64,000 nt of DNA from Hathewaya histolytica (GCF_901482605.1 NZ_LR590481.1:558001-622000); one strand, 5' to 3'; counted from the first letter of the stretch, positions 1 through 8,836 are shown. Notes: generated by a model from the sequence alone, not told the origin. Made by a program: numbers and translations.

Positions 1-127
1 GTTAACATATCCAAATACTTTATTTATACTTTTTTAGGGGTTTTTAATATAATTATTGTATAATAGTTATTTAGAGAATTAATTAAGTTTTAAATACGTT
101 AAATAAAATTATCATAAGGAGAATAGC

Positions 128-1396
128 ATGGGGCGAGAAGCTTTAGATATATTAAACATACATAAACTAACTAAACATTTTTACCAAAAGTGGATGGATA
201 CTACCGTGGATTTTCCTATGCTAAATGTTATTACATATGAAGATAAAATAAAAGCAGAGGAAGAGACGGAAAAAGGTCTTGATAATATTTTTGAGTTTTT
301 AGGAGATTTTCCAAAGGGAGAAAATGAAAAAATACTTTGGAGAATAAAATTTAAAAAGCTTGCTTATGATTTTTCTCTAAGGGGATACTCTAAAGAACAT
401 AAAAAGGAGCTAGAACCTTATATAGATAAGTTTTTAAAGGTTATGGGAGAGTTTACTAAGAGCTCTAAAAGTTTTGACTCTAAATTATCTTATGAAGAAA
501 TATGGCAAGCCATGAGAAATGTGTGGGCTTTAGTCTTACTTCAAATTATATTTGATCAGGAAGTAGGGCTTACTAAGGGAATTTTTGCTTATAGCCTTCT
601 ATATCCATATACAGATAATTATTTAGATAGTAGCGAACTTTCATCTAAAGAAAAGAAAGAATTCAATTTATTAGTTAAAGAAAAGCTAGAAGGAAAGAAA
701 GTTTATCCTAAGGATGATATTTCTAAAAAGGTAGTTATATTACTTTCAAAGATAGAGGAACAGTTTGAAAGAATTAAATATGATGAGGTGTTCAAAAGCT
801 TATTAGCTATTCAAAATGCACAAGAGAAAAGTTTGCATCAGCAAGGTGAGAAAAATTCTTTAAATGAAAAAGAACTTTTGGATATATCCATAGAAAAAGG
901 TGGTACTTCTGTATTAGTTGATGGATATCTTGTGAAAGGAAAATTAAATGTGGATGAAATTTATTTCTTATTTTCCTTTGGAATAGCTCTTCAAATAGTC
1001 GATGATATTCAGGACATAGAAGAAGATATTAGAGAAAATCATAACACAGTAGTAACTAAAGTAGGTCATAGATGGAACTTAGATAATCTAACAAAGAATT
1101 TATTAGGTTTTACGGTAGATATATTAAAAGATTTAGCAAAAGTAAATAAGGATAAAAATATAATATTTGAAAACTTTGTAGTTAAAAGAGCTATGCATTT
1201 TGTTTATTTTGCTATAACTAAGAATAAAAAGTTATATAGCAGTAAATTTATGAATGAGTTTGAAAATTACTTGCCTTACACTTTAAAATATATGACTAAT
1301 TTGAACAAGAACTTAAATAAAAAGTTAAAAAGAACTAAGCGGAAATTAGGTGACAAGAGATTTAAAGAGGTAATGGAGTATATTTTCAGTGCATAG
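128..1396 (+). CDS. Class I isoprenoid (terpene/prenyl) synthase-like protein
   Basis: A 422-residue protein, almost entirely helical by composition, carrying the two Asp-rich signatures of class I isoprenoid synthases. A first motif DNYLD lies at residues 163-167. A second, VDDIQDIEED, lies at 291-300 with IRENHNTV following, as in trans-prenyl/terpene synthases where these Asp residues bind Mg2+ and the substrate diphosphate. A KGGTS stretch (257-261) precedes the second motif, as in prenyl synthases. The start is supported by AAGGAG seven bases before the ATG. It is longer than ordinary IspA-type synthases (about 300 aa), and no squalene/phytoene or other terpenoid gene lies nearby, so the substrate is unknown. 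It seems monocistronic or paired with the GNAT gene. Fold confident, reaction inferred. Confidence 0.7.
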   Translation: MGREALDILNIHKLTKHFYQKWMDTTVDFPMLNVITYEDKIKAEEETEKGLDNIFEFLGDFPKGENEKILWRIKFKKLAYDFSLRGYSKEHKKELEPYIDKFLKVMGEFTKSSKSFDSKLSYEEIWQAMRNVWALVLLQIIFDQEVGLTKGIFAYSLLYPYTDNYLDSSELSSKEKKEFNLLVKEKLEGKKVYPKDDISKKVVILLSKIEEQFERIKYDEVFKSLLAIQNAQEKSLHQQGEKNSLNEKELLDISIEKGGTSVLVDGYLVKGKLNVDEIYFLFSFGIALQIVDDIQDIEEDIRENHNTVVTKVGHRWNLDNLTKNLLGFTVDILKDLAKVNKDKNIIFENFVVKRAMHFVYFAITKNKKLYSSKFMNEFENYLPYTLKYMTNLNKNLNKKLKRTKRKLGDKRFKEVMEYIFSA

Positions 1397-1454
1397 AGAT
1401 AATGGGATAGGATTGATTATATACTAAAAGCATAATATTTTAGGGGGATAAAAT

Positions 1455-1886
1455 ATGATTAAAAAGCTAGAGAATTTTGAAATAGAAGAAGTTATGGATA
1501 TTTGGTTAAAGACTAATATTACTGCTCATAATTTCATAGAAGAGGATTATTGGGTTAAAAATTATAATCTTGTTAAAGATGAATACATTCCTATATCTAC
1601 AACTTTTGTGTATAAAGAAGATAATATAATTAAAGGATTTATAAGTATTATAGATAATTCATTTATTGGTGCATTGTTTGTTCTAGATGATTATCAGGGA
1701 CAAGGTATTGGGAAGAGTTTAATAAATCATTGCAAGTCCCTATATCCTAGATTAGAGCTTGCTGTTTATAAAGATAATACATCTTCTGTGAATTTTTATA
1801 AGAAGTGCAGTTTTAATATAAACGTGGAGCATCCTAATGAGGATTCTAGTTTTATGGAGTACATAATGTTATGGGAAGAAGAATAA
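1455..1886 (+). CDS. GNAT family N-acetyltransferase
   Basis: A 143-residue single-domain GNAT. The acetyl-CoA binding motif A is visible as VLDDYQGQGIGKSLI at about residues 76-90 (Q-x-x-G-x-G/A pattern), and motif B appears as NTSSVNFYKKCSF near residues 108-120, typical of YjaB-like small acetyltransferases. AGGGGG eight bases before the ATG fixes the start. The acceptor substrate cannot be told from sequence. It follows the isoprenoid-synthase-like gene by about 60 bp on the same strand, so the two could be co-transcribed, although no functional link is evident. Confidence 0.8.
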   Translation: MIKKLENFEIEEVMDIWLKTNITAHNFIEEDYWVKNYNLVKDEYIPISTTFVYKEDNIIKGFISIIDNSFIGALFVLDDYQGQGIGKSLINHCKSLYPRLELAVYKDNTSSVNFYKKCSFNINVEHPNEDSSFMEYIMLWEEE

Positions 1887-2106
1887 ATAAACCATCAAAA
1901 AACAGTCAATAATTTAAAACTTAGTGCATATAATAATGGATAAAGTTAGATACTATAAAGTTTAATTAATAAATGATTAAGTCTTTATATATTATATATA
2001 AATTAATAAAAGGTTAGATTTATAGTATATTATCAGTTAGGCATGTATATATTTCATATACAGATAAAGATATCTATTATAAAAATTAATATGCTTTTAT
2101 ATTGTA
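1887..2106. other. A/T-rich intergenic stretch without a recognised gene
   Basis: About 220 bp upstream of the aromatic leader promoter. I see no ORF with a ribosome binding site and no convincing terminator. There is only a short hairpin, GTATAT/ATATAC, near 2044-2060. Confidence 0.5.
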
Positions 2107-2136
2107 TTGACGTTTAAATAGTTAGTGTAATATAAT
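2107..2136 (+). promoter_or_regulatory. Sigma-A type promoter of the shikimate operon leader
   Basis: TTGACG (2107-2112) and TATAAT (2131-2136) with an 18-bp spacer, giving a predicted start near 2143. The transcript would have a leader of about 70 nt before the leader ORF at 2216. Confidence 0.65.
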
Positions 2137-2215
2137 TGTATTAATTTAGAAAGAATTAATTAGAATCATTGTATAATTTTATTATATACATAAATTTTAT
2201 GGAAGGAGGATTACT

Positions 2216-2395
2216 GTGGAAAGTATTAAAAAGGCATTTGTAGGACAAGTTAATCATTTTTATTGGTGCCGTTACTTTGGTGGTAATGGTTTTTTGTCTT
2301 ACAAAAAAATAATTAGCTTTTTTAATGAGATTTTCTATGGTACTTTCTATAAATTTTATGAGAAGTATATTATAGGTTTAACCCTAGGGCACTAG
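2216..2395 (+). CDS. Aromatic-rich leader peptide of the shikimate operon
   Basis: A 59-codon ORF starting with GTG, preceded by GGAAGGAGGA five bases upstream, an excellent ribosome binding site. Codons 14-21 read HFYWCRYF, so Phe-Tyr-Trp stand in direct succession, followed two codons later by Tyr-Phe. The rest is also rich in Phe/Tyr (FFNEIFYGTFYKFYEKY). It ends at TAG 2393-2395, about 43 bp before an intrinsic terminator and 160 bp before aroF. Composition and position match a transcription-attenuation leader peptide in which ribosome stalling reports charged tRNA-Phe, -Tyr and -Trp. The ORF is seen; the attenuation role is inferred. It could alternatively be a small functional protein. 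Confidence 0.7.
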   Translation: MESIKKAFVGQVNHFYWCRYFGGNGFLSYKKIISFFNEIFYGTFYKFYEKYIIGLTLGH

Positions 2396-2438
2396 GAGTA
2401 TAACTTTTTAGTATATATCTTTTAATAGACTTTTCAAG

Positions 2439-2474
2439 TAAGAGATCTCGATATTCGGGGTCTCTTATTTTTTT
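2439..2474 (+). terminator. Attenuator-type intrinsic terminator before aroF
   Basis: A 12-bp stem (TAAGAGATCTCG 2439-2450 with CGGGGTCTCTTA 2456-2467, two G-T wobbles), a five-base loop and seven T. It lies between the leader ORF and aroF, so all operon transcripts from the upstream promoter must read through it. TCTTAC at 2297-2302, just downstream of the aromatic codon run, is complementary to GTAAGA at 2438-2443 in the 5' arm. That gives a possible short antiterminator. Confidence 0.85.
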
Positions 2475-2555
2475 ACATTATTTTATGGGTAAAAAATTAA
2501 GAGTAATTTAGAATTGTATCTTATTTTTTTATATATTATTTTAAGGAGGATTATT

Positions 2556-3362
2556 ATGAGGTATGAAAAATATGAAGGCCATAAAGATACAGAGATTTCC
2601 ATAGGTAATAGCAAAATTGGCGGAGGGAATATAGCTCTTATTGCAGGGCCTTGTTCTGTTGAAAGTAGGGAGCAAATAGTCTCTATTGCAAGAGATGTTA
2701 AGAAAAGTGGGGCAAAATTTTTAAGAGGAGGAGCTTTTAAGCCTAGAACTTCACCTTACAGTTTTCAAGGGTTAGGATGTGATGGTCTTTCTCTTTTATT
2801 GGAGGCTAAAAAAGAAACAGGTTTACCAATAGTTACGGAGATTATGTCTACAGAGTATTTAGATCTATTTGAAGAGAAAGTTGATGTGATTCAAGTTGGA
2901 GCTAGGAATATGCAAAACTTCGAACTGTTAAAGGCATTAGGAAAGACAAGAAAGCCTATACTTTTAAAACGAGGTGCATCTGCCACTATAGAAGAATTTT
3001 TAATGGCATCTGAGTATATTTTAGCTGGTGGAAATGAGAATGTGGTTCTTTGTGAGAGAGGAATTAGAACCTTTGAAAACTTTACAAGGAACACTTTAGA
3101 TTTAAGTGCAGTGGTTGCACTAAAAAGTCTTACACATCTTCCAGTTGTGGTGGATCCAAGCCATGGATCGGGGTTATGGTGGATGGTAGAACCTTTAGCA
3201 AAGGCAGCTGTTGTGGTTGGAGCTGATGGATTAATTATAGAGGTCCACAACAATCCAGAGAAAGCTTTATGTGATGGAAATCAATCTTTAAAACCGAAGA
3301 AGTTTAATGCGTTAGTAAATGATTTAAGGGAATTTGCAAGGATTCAAAATAAAAATATTTAG
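2556..3362 (+). CDS. aroF: 3-deoxy-7-phosphoheptulonate (DAHP) synthase, type I-beta
   Basis: First committed step of the shikimate pathway: PEP + erythrose-4-phosphate to DAHP. The start is the ATG at 2556, six bases after AAGGAGGA; an upstream in-frame start would run through the leader region. Of 268 residues, key motifs are IAGPCSVES (29-37), the substrate loop [11 protein letters not shown] (62-72), LLKRG (136-140) and the metal-binding VDPSHGSG (199-206). It lacks the fused chorismate-mutase or ACT/ferredoxin-like regulatory domain found in some type I-beta enzymes, so feedback inhibition of the enzyme may be absent and control may rest on the leader upstream. First gene of the aro operon. 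Confidence 0.95.
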   Translation: MRYEKYEGHKDTEISIGNSKIGGGNIALIAGPCSVESREQIVSIARDVKKSGAKFLRGGAFKPRTSPYSFQGLGCDGLSLLLEAKKETGLPIVTEIMSTEYLDLFEEKVDVIQVGARNMQNFELLKALGKTRKPILLKRGASATIEEFLMASEYILAGGNENVVLCERGIRTFENFTRNTLDLSAVVALKSLTHLPVVVDPSHGSGLWWMVEPLAKAAVVVGADGLIIEVHNNPEKALCDGNQSLKPKKFNALVNDLREFARIQNKNI

Positions 3363-3559
3363 AGGATTAAAAAGAGTTTAAGATATGAAAAATAACAATG
3401 TTTAACGTGGAAAGTTTATTTTAAAGAATTTTAGAAATTTGCATATAATGCTTTGTATGAATTTTAAAAAAGAGAATTATAAGGTATTATAGTAATATAA
3501 AAACTTAGATATATTATATTTATACAATATAAATAGGGAAAGAAGGCATTCTTATTAAT

Positions 3560-4624
3560 ATGAAGGAAATAGAAATAAATTTAAAGGATAATAACTACAA
3601 AATTCATATAGAAAATGGTCTTTTTAATAGAATTCCTGAGTTAGTAAGTGAAGTTTACAAGGGAGATAAAATACTAATAGTTACGGACTATAATGTCTAT
3701 AAGTTTTATGGAGAAAAGATAATAGATTTATTAGAACAAGGAGGATTTAGTGTTAAACTAGTAAAGATAAAACCGGGAGAAGAAAGTAAGTCTTTAGATA
3801 TGGCTTCATATTTATATGGAGAACTTTTAGATTTTAAACTTTCTCGTTCTAATTTAATAATATCCTTAGGTGGAGGAGTGGTAGGTGATTTAACGGGATT
3901 TGTGGCATCTACTTATTTAAGAAGTGTACCTTATATTCAAATTCCCACATCTCTTTTAGCTCAAATAGATAGTAGCATAGGTGGGAAAGTTGCAGTAAAT
4001 TTAGAGCAAGGGAAAAATCTTATAGGAAGTTTTTATCATCCTAGAAAAGTAATTATAGACCCTTTAGTTTTAAATACCTTAGATAAAAGATTTATAAAAG
4101 ATGGAATGGGAGAGGTTATTAAGTACGGGTGTATAAAAAGTGATAAGTTATTTTATAATCTTTTAAAATATAATTCACTGGAAGAATTAAAAGAAAATAT
4201 GAATTATATAATCCACACTTGCTGCACTATAAAAAAGGAAGTTGTGGAGAAGGATGAAAAGGATACTGGCATTAGAATGATTTTAAATTTTGGTCACACA
4301 CTAGGTCATGCTATAGAAAAATATTTTAACTATGAAAAGTATACTCATGGAGAGGCTGTTGCACTTGGAATGTATTGTATAACTAAAAATAGCGAGACTT
4401 TAGGTTATACAAAGAAGGGGACTTCAGAACTTATAAAGCAAATTCTTAAGAAGTATGAGATAGATTTTAATACACCTAGTATGGATATAACTAAGGTTTT
4501 AGAGTGCGTAACATTAGATAAAAAGGTTATGAGTAAGTATATAAACTTAATACTTTTAAGGGAACTAGGAGAAGCTTTTATAGAAAAAGTATATATAGCT
4601 AATATAGAAAGATTTTTTAATTAA
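3560..4624 (+). CDS. aroB: 3-dehydroquinate synthase
   Basis: Converts DAHP to 3-dehydroquinate; an NAD- and metal-dependent cyclase of 354 residues. Seen: the NAD-binding run SLGGGVVGDLTGF (102-114), YIQIPTSLLAQIDSSIGGK (125-143), and the metal-ligand regions GEVIKYG, NFGHTLGHAIE and THGEAVALGM. The ribosome binding site is weak to moderate (GAAAGAAGG about 10 bp upstream). A 197-bp gap separates it from aroF with no terminator, so it probably remains in the operon, although a promoter inside the gap is possible. Confidence 0.95.
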   Translation: MKEIEINLKDNNYKIHIENGLFNRIPELVSEVYKGDKILIVTDYNVYKFYGEKIIDLLEQGGFSVKLVKIKPGEESKSLDMASYLYGELLDFKLSRSNLIISLGGGVVGDLTGFVASTYLRSVPYIQIPTSLLAQIDSSIGGKVAVNLEQGKNLIGSFYHPRKVIIDPLVLNTLDKRFIKDGMGEVIKYGCIKSDKLFYNLLKYNSLEELKENMNYIIHTCCTIKKEVVEKDEKDTGIRMILNFGHTLGHAIEKYFNYEKYTHGEAVALGMYCITKNSETLGYTKKGTSELIKQILKKYEIDFNTPSMDITKVLECVTLDKKVMSKYINLILLRELGEAFIEKVYIANIERFFN

Positions 4625-4652
4625 ATTTTAATTTAAGATTGGTGGTGAATTT

Positions 4653-5912
4653 ATGGCTACTTTAAGGATAGAACCTAACTTTTTAAAAGGAGATGTTAGT
4701 ATACCTCCTTCTAAAAGTTTAAGCCATAGAGCTATAATATGTGCGGCCTTAGGACAAGGGGAAAGTGTGATTTCAAATGTACTTTTATCTGAAGATATAA
4801 AGGCAACCATAGAAGGTATGAGGACAATAGGTGCTACTATTAAAATAGTAGATGAAGATGATAAAATGAAAACTTTAGTTATAAACGGATGTTGTTCTAA
4901 AAACTTTGATGAAGTTATTATAAACTGTAGGGAATCAGGGTCTACTCTAAGATTTTTAATTCCTATAGCTTTATTAAAATCAAATAAGAGTGAATTTTAT
5001 GGAAGTGGAAAATTAGTAGAAAGGCCACTTACTACTTATTATAATATATTTAAGGAAAAGGGTATTAGGTATGAAAATCATAATGGAAAATTACCACTTA
5101 CTATAGAAGGAAAGTTAGTGGGTGGAAATTTTGAAGTGGAGGGAAATATAAGTTCTCAGTTTATATCTGGACTATTGTTTGCTCTACCACTTTTAGAAGA
5201 AGATTCTATTATAAAAATTAAAAATAATTTGGAATCCAAAGCTTATGTAGATCTTACCATAGACATGATGAGGAACTTTGGCATAGTTATAGAAAATAGA
5301 AGTTATAAGGTATTTTATATAAAAGGAAATCAACGTTATAAATCTTTTGATTACAAGGTTGAAGGAGACTTTTCTCAAGGAGCTTTCTTTTTAGTAGGAA
5401 AGGCATTAGGTAATGAAATTAAAGTTGAAGGACTTAACTTAAATTCACTTCAAGGAGATAAGGAGATTATTGAAGTTATAAAGACTATAGAAAATAAAAA
5501 AAGTAGAGATACCCTAATAGATGCTTCAGAGATTCCTGATTTAGTTCCTATTATAGCAGTACTTTCTTCTTTAAGACTTGGAAAAACTCACATTTTTAAT
5601 GCTGGAAGGCTTAGAATAAAGGAATCGGATAGATTAAGGGCTATATGCACAGAACTTAAAGCCTTAGGTGCTAATATAGAAGAACTAGATGAAGGACTTA
5701 TTATATTAGGAACAGAGGAACTGCAAGGGGGAGTAGAAGTTCATAGCTGGAATGATCATAGAATAGCTATGTCCCTTGCTATAGCAGGAACTAGGTGTAG
5801 AGAAGCTATAATATTGAAAGGTAGTGAATCTGTAAATAAGTCATATCCTCATTTTTGGAATACTTATAAGGAGTTAGGAGGAATTTTGCATGAGTGGAGT
5901 AATAGGGAATAA
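4653..5912 (+). CDS. aroA: 3-phosphoshikimate 1-carboxyvinyltransferase (EPSP synthase)
   Basis: Adds the enolpyruvyl group of PEP to shikimate-3-phosphate. The protein has 419 residues. Motifs: PPSKSLSHRA (18-27) for substrate binding, RESGSTLRFLIP near residue 92, RIKESDRL and NDHRIAMS in the C-terminal half. The start is preceded by GGTGGTG. The 3' end overlaps aroC by 23 bp, which indicates translational coupling. Confidence 0.95.
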   Translation: MATLRIEPNFLKGDVSIPPSKSLSHRAIICAALGQGESVISNVLLSEDIKATIEGMRTIGATIKIVDEDDKMKTLVINGCCSKNFDEVIINCRESGSTLRFLIPIALLKSNKSEFYGSGKLVERPLTTYYNIFKEKGIRYENHNGKLPLTIEGKLVGGNFEVEGNISSQFISGLLFALPLLEEDSIIKIKNNLESKAYVDLTIDMMRNFGIVIENRSYKVFYIKGNQRYKSFDYKVEGDFSQGAFFLVGKALGNEIKVEGLNLNSLQGDKEIIEVIKTIENKKSRDTLIDASEIPDLVPIIAVLSSLRLGKTHIFNAGRLRIKESDRLRAICTELKALGANIEELDEGLIILGTEELQGGVEVHSWNDHRIAMSLAIAGTRCREAIILKGSESVNKSYPHFWNTYKELGGILHEWSNRE

Positions 5913-6990
5913 ACTAAAACTGAGTATTTTTGGAGAATCTCATGGAGAGGGAATTGGCATAGTTATAGATGGACTTCCGGCAGGTGTAGAATTAAATTTA
6001 GAATTTATAAAGTTTCAAATGAAAAGACGAGCACCAGGAAGAAGCAAGCTTACAACTCCACGTCATGAGGCTGATATGTTTAATATTTTAAGTGGAGTCT
6101 TTGAGGGGAAAACCACAGGAACGCCACTATGTGCAGTGATTTTTAATAAGGATACAAAATCTAAGGATTATAGCCAGTTAAAATCTAAAATGAGACCAAG
6201 CCACTCAGATTATCCTGCCAAAGAAAAGTATTTAGGATTTAATGATTATAGAGGTGGAGGTCATTTCTCTGGTAGAATTACAGCACCTTTAGTTTTTGCA
6301 GGAGCCATTGCGATAAAACTTTTAGAGAGCAAGGGTATATATTTAGGAAGTCATATAAAAAGCATATATAATATAGAAGAAGAATTCTTTGATTTTAAAA
6401 ACTTAGATAAGAACCTATTTTTAAATTTAAGGCATAAGGAATTCCCTGTTATGGACGAACATAAGGGGATTCTTATGAAAGATGAGATACTAAAAGGAAG
6501 AGGGGAACTGGACTCGAGAGGAGGAATTATAGAAATTGCAACTATAAATCTTCCAGTGGGATTAGGCTCACCGTTTTTTGATTCTGTGGAAAGCAGATTA
6601 TCGCATATGATATTTTCAGTTCCAGGAGTTAAGGGAATAGAGTTTGGATCAGGATTTAATATAACTAAATTAAAGGGCTCCGAAGCAAATGACCCTTATG
6701 GAATAGATAATGGAAAAATAGTAACACTAAAAAATAATAATGGTGGAGTTGTTGGGGGACTTACTACTGGAATGCCTTTAATTTTTAGGGTGGCTATAAA
6801 ACCCACTTCTTCTATAGGAATTTCACAAGATACAGTGGACATAGAAAAATTCGAAGAGGTTAAATTAGAGGTAAAGGGTAGACATGATCCATGTATAGTA
6901 CCTAGAGCGGTTCCTGTTATTGAGAGTGTTACAGCACTTACAATTCTTGATTTAATATTAGAAAGAGAGGGTGAAGTATGGAAGATATAA
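5890..6990 (+). CDS. aroC: Chorismate synthase
   Basis: FMN-dependent trans-elimination of phosphate from EPSP to yield chorismate; 366 residues. Family signatures: GNKLKLSIFGESHGEGIG at the N terminus, RRAPGRSKLTTPRHEAD, RPSHSDYPAKEKY, GGGHFSGRITA and the C-terminal RHDPCIVPRAVPV. The ribosome binding site (AGGAGG) lies within the end of aroA, and the gene overlaps the next by 13 bp, so aroA-aroC-chorismate mutase are tightly coupled. Confidence 0.96.
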   Translation: MSGVIGNKLKLSIFGESHGEGIGIVIDGLPAGVELNLEFIKFQMKRRAPGRSKLTTPRHEADMFNILSGVFEGKTTGTPLCAVIFNKDTKSKDYSQLKSKMRPSHSDYPAKEKYLGFNDYRGGGHFSGRITAPLVFAGAIAIKLLESKGIYLGSHIKSIYNIEEEFFDFKNLDKNLFLNLRHKEFPVMDEHKGILMKDEILKGRGELDSRGGIIEIATINLPVGLGSPFFDSVESRLSHMIFSVPGVKGIEFGSGFNITKLKGSEANDPYGIDNGKIVTLKNNNGGVVGGLTTGMPLIFRVAIKPTSSIGISQDTVDIEKFEEVKLEVKGRHDPCIVPRAVPVIESVTALTILDLILEREGEVWKI

Positions 6991-7253
6991 AAAACATAAG
7001 AAGAGAAATTGATAATATAGATAAGGAATTAGTTAGAATATTTGAGGAGAGATTAAATCTTTCTTTAAAAGTTATGGAATATAAAAAAGAAAGGTCCTTA
7101 CCTATACTAGATAAAAATAGAGAAGAACAAGTGATAAAACAGGCTAAAGAAAATTTAAATAATATTAAGTATGAAGAATATTTAGAAGATTTTTTTACAA
7201 AACTTATGGAAATTAGCAAAAAAGTACAGTATCATGTGGGGTATAAGGAATAA
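6978..7253 (+). CDS. Chorismate mutase, AroQ class (monofunctional)
   Basis: A 91-residue helical protein beginning IRREIDNIDKELVRIFEERL, the classic AroQ chorismate-mutase helix, with KKERSLPILDKNREEQVI further on (Lys and Arg positions that bind chorismate). It rearranges chorismate to prephenate, the branch point to Phe and Tyr. No prephenate dehydratase or dehydrogenase domain is attached and none lies in the window. It overlaps aroC by 13 bp. The placement inside the shikimate operon suggests the operon is biased toward Phe/Tyr. Confidence 0.9.
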   Translation: MEDIKNIRREIDNIDKELVRIFEERLNLSLKVMEYKKERSLPILDKNREEQVIKQAKENLNNIKYEEYLEDFFTKLMEISKKVQYHVGYKE

Positions 7254-7344
7254 TTAAGTTAGTGAAGTTGCTTGAGATTTAATACATAGATATACTATAG
7301 AAACTTTAATGATTAATTATGAATTTAAATAAATAATAAGAAAT

Positions 7345-7401
7345 AAAGGAGGGTTTAGTGAGAATTTGTAACTTATGAGTTATTCTCACTAAAGATAAGT
7401 T
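7345..7401 (+). promoter_or_regulatory. aroE translation initiation region: Shine-Dalgarno separated from ATG by a 12-bp hairpin
   Basis: AAAGGAGGG (7345-7353) is the only strong Shine-Dalgarno, yet it lies 48 bases before the aroE ATG. Between them is a perfect inverted repeat, TTTAGTGAGAAT (7354-7365) with ATTCTCACTAAA (7382-7393), leaving eight bases (7394-7401) before ATG. If the hairpin folds, SD-to-start spacing becomes about eight, which is optimal. Alternatively GTG at 7358 opens a six-codon ORF ending at TGA 7376-7378. There is no T-run, so it is not an intrinsic terminator. Confidence 0.6.
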
Positions 7402-8211
7402 ATGGAAAAGTTATATGGAATAATTGGGGAGAAATTAGGACATACTTATTCTCCAGAAATTCATCATAAAATTTTAGAAAGTATAAACATAGACGGACAT
7501 TTCGGAGTATTTCAAGTTGAGAGAGAACGTCTTTGTCATGTAATCCCAGGATTAAAGGCTTTAGATTATAAAGGTATTACTGTGACAATACCTTATAAAT
7601 TAGAGATTATAAAGTATCTAGATTCCTTAAGTGAAGAGGCAGAGAAAATAGGCGCTGTAAATGTGGTTAAGATAAATAATGGGAAAGCTATAGGTTACAA
7701 CACAGACTACTATGGGTTTGGTATGACATTAGAACATTATAATATAGATTTTAAAGGCGAAGATGTAGTAATTTTAGGTACAGGGGGAGCATCAAGAGCT
7801 GTAGTTCAATACCTTTTTGATAATGGTGCTAGGGAAATTATATTTGTAACTAGAAATAAGGAAGAGGGAAAGAAAAAATATCCCCAATATAAAGTTATAA
7901 ATTATGAAGAACTAGGTTCTATAAAAGAGGCTGCCCTAGTTGTAAACTGTACTCCTGTAGGAATGTATCCTAAATGTGATTTTACACCAATAGATAAAAA
8001 ATATTTTAAAAAGTTTAAAGCAGCAGTGGATATTATTTATAATCCATTAGAGACTAAGTTTTTAAAAGAAGCTGGTGAAGAGGGATTAAAAGCTGTAAAT
8101 GGTATGTACATGCTAGTTGCCCAAGCTATAAAGGCACAAAGCATTTGGAATTGCATGGAAGTTTCTTATGATATAGTTAATGATATTCATAAGCATATGA
8201 TGAGTAAGTAA
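7402..8211 (+). CDS. aroE: Shikimate dehydrogenase
   Basis: NADPH-dependent reduction of 3-dehydroshikimate to shikimate; 269 residues, normal length. Seen: shikimate-binding GEKLGHTYSPEIHHKI (9-24), catalytic Lys66 in GITVTIPYK and Asp102 in GYNTDYYGF, the dinucleotide loop GTGGASRA (126-133) and NCTPVGMYP. An in-frame TAA lies at 7396-7398, so translation cannot start further upstream. The stop overlaps the start of aroK by one base (TAATG). Confidence 0.96.
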   Translation: MEKLYGIIGEKLGHTYSPEIHHKILESINIDGHFGVFQVERERLCHVIPGLKALDYKGITVTIPYKLEIIKYLDSLSEEAEKIGAVNVVKINNGKAIGYNTDYYGFGMTLEHYNIDFKGEDVVILGTGGASRAVVQYLFDNGAREIIFVTRNKEEGKKKYPQYKVINYEELGSIKEAALVVNCTPVGMYPKCDFTPIDKKYFKKFKAAVDIIYNPLETKFLKEAGEEGLKAVNGMYMLVAQAIKAQSIWNCMEVSYDIVNDIHKHMMSK

Positions 8212-8717
8212 TGAGTAAAAATATTGTTTTAATAGGTATGCCAGGGTGCGGGAAAAGCGCTTTGGGTTATTTTTTATCTAAGAGGTTAAATTTAGATTTT
8301 ATAGATTTAGACCGCTTTATAGAAAAAGGTGAAAATAAGAAAATCCCTGAAATCTTTGAAAGTGGTGAAGAGTATTTTAGAGGTATAGAAGAACAATATG
8401 TAGAGAAAGTTAGTGTGCTTAAATCCACCATAATATCTACAGGTGGAGGAGTAATAAAGCGAGAAAAGAATATAAACTGTTTAAAAGAAAATGGAGTGTT
8501 AATTTTTATAGATAGACCTTTAGATAATATTATTAAGGATATAGACATAGAAAATCGACCTCTATTAAAAGATAAGAAAGATAATCTACATAAATTATAC
8601 GATGACAGGTACGAACTTTATAGAATATATGGGGATTATAGAGTTTTAAATAAAGGCACATTAGAAGAAACTTTAAATGAAGTAATGGAGATTTTAAAAA
8701 GAGAGAAGATAATTTAA
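8211..8717 (+). CDS. aroK: Shikimate kinase
   Basis: Phosphorylates shikimate at the 3-hydroxyl using ATP; 168 residues. Walker A GMPGCGKS (9-16), DLDRFIE and the GEEYFRGIEEQ shikimate-binding region, STGGGVI (Walker B-like region) and the lid RPLLK are visible. The start codon overlaps the aroE stop, implying translational coupling. Confidence 0.95.
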   Translation: MSKNIVLIGMPGCGKSALGYFLSKRLNLDFIDLDRFIEKGENKKIPEIFESGEEYFRGIEEQYVEKVSVLKSTIISTGGGVIKREKNINCLKENGVLIFIDRPLDNIIKDIDIENRPLLKDKKDNLHKLYDDRYELYRIYGDYRVLNKGTLEETLNEVMEILKREKII

Positions 8718-8836
8718 ATTTATCATTTAGACAAGGTAGTAAAGAACTAGAAATATATAATTTTTATTTATAAAAAATATACAAATAAAAACTAAGTTAT
8801 GGAAGCAGATTTAATCTCAGTAGAGGAGGGATATAA

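Noticed and set aside
2107-2555. T-box leader upstream of aroF
   Set aside because: No T-box sequence (TGG-type antiterminator bulge) seen; the leader ORF explains the region better.
2891-3253. 120-codon minus-strand frame inside aroF
   Set aside because: Shadow frame with no ribosome site and no recognisable protein.
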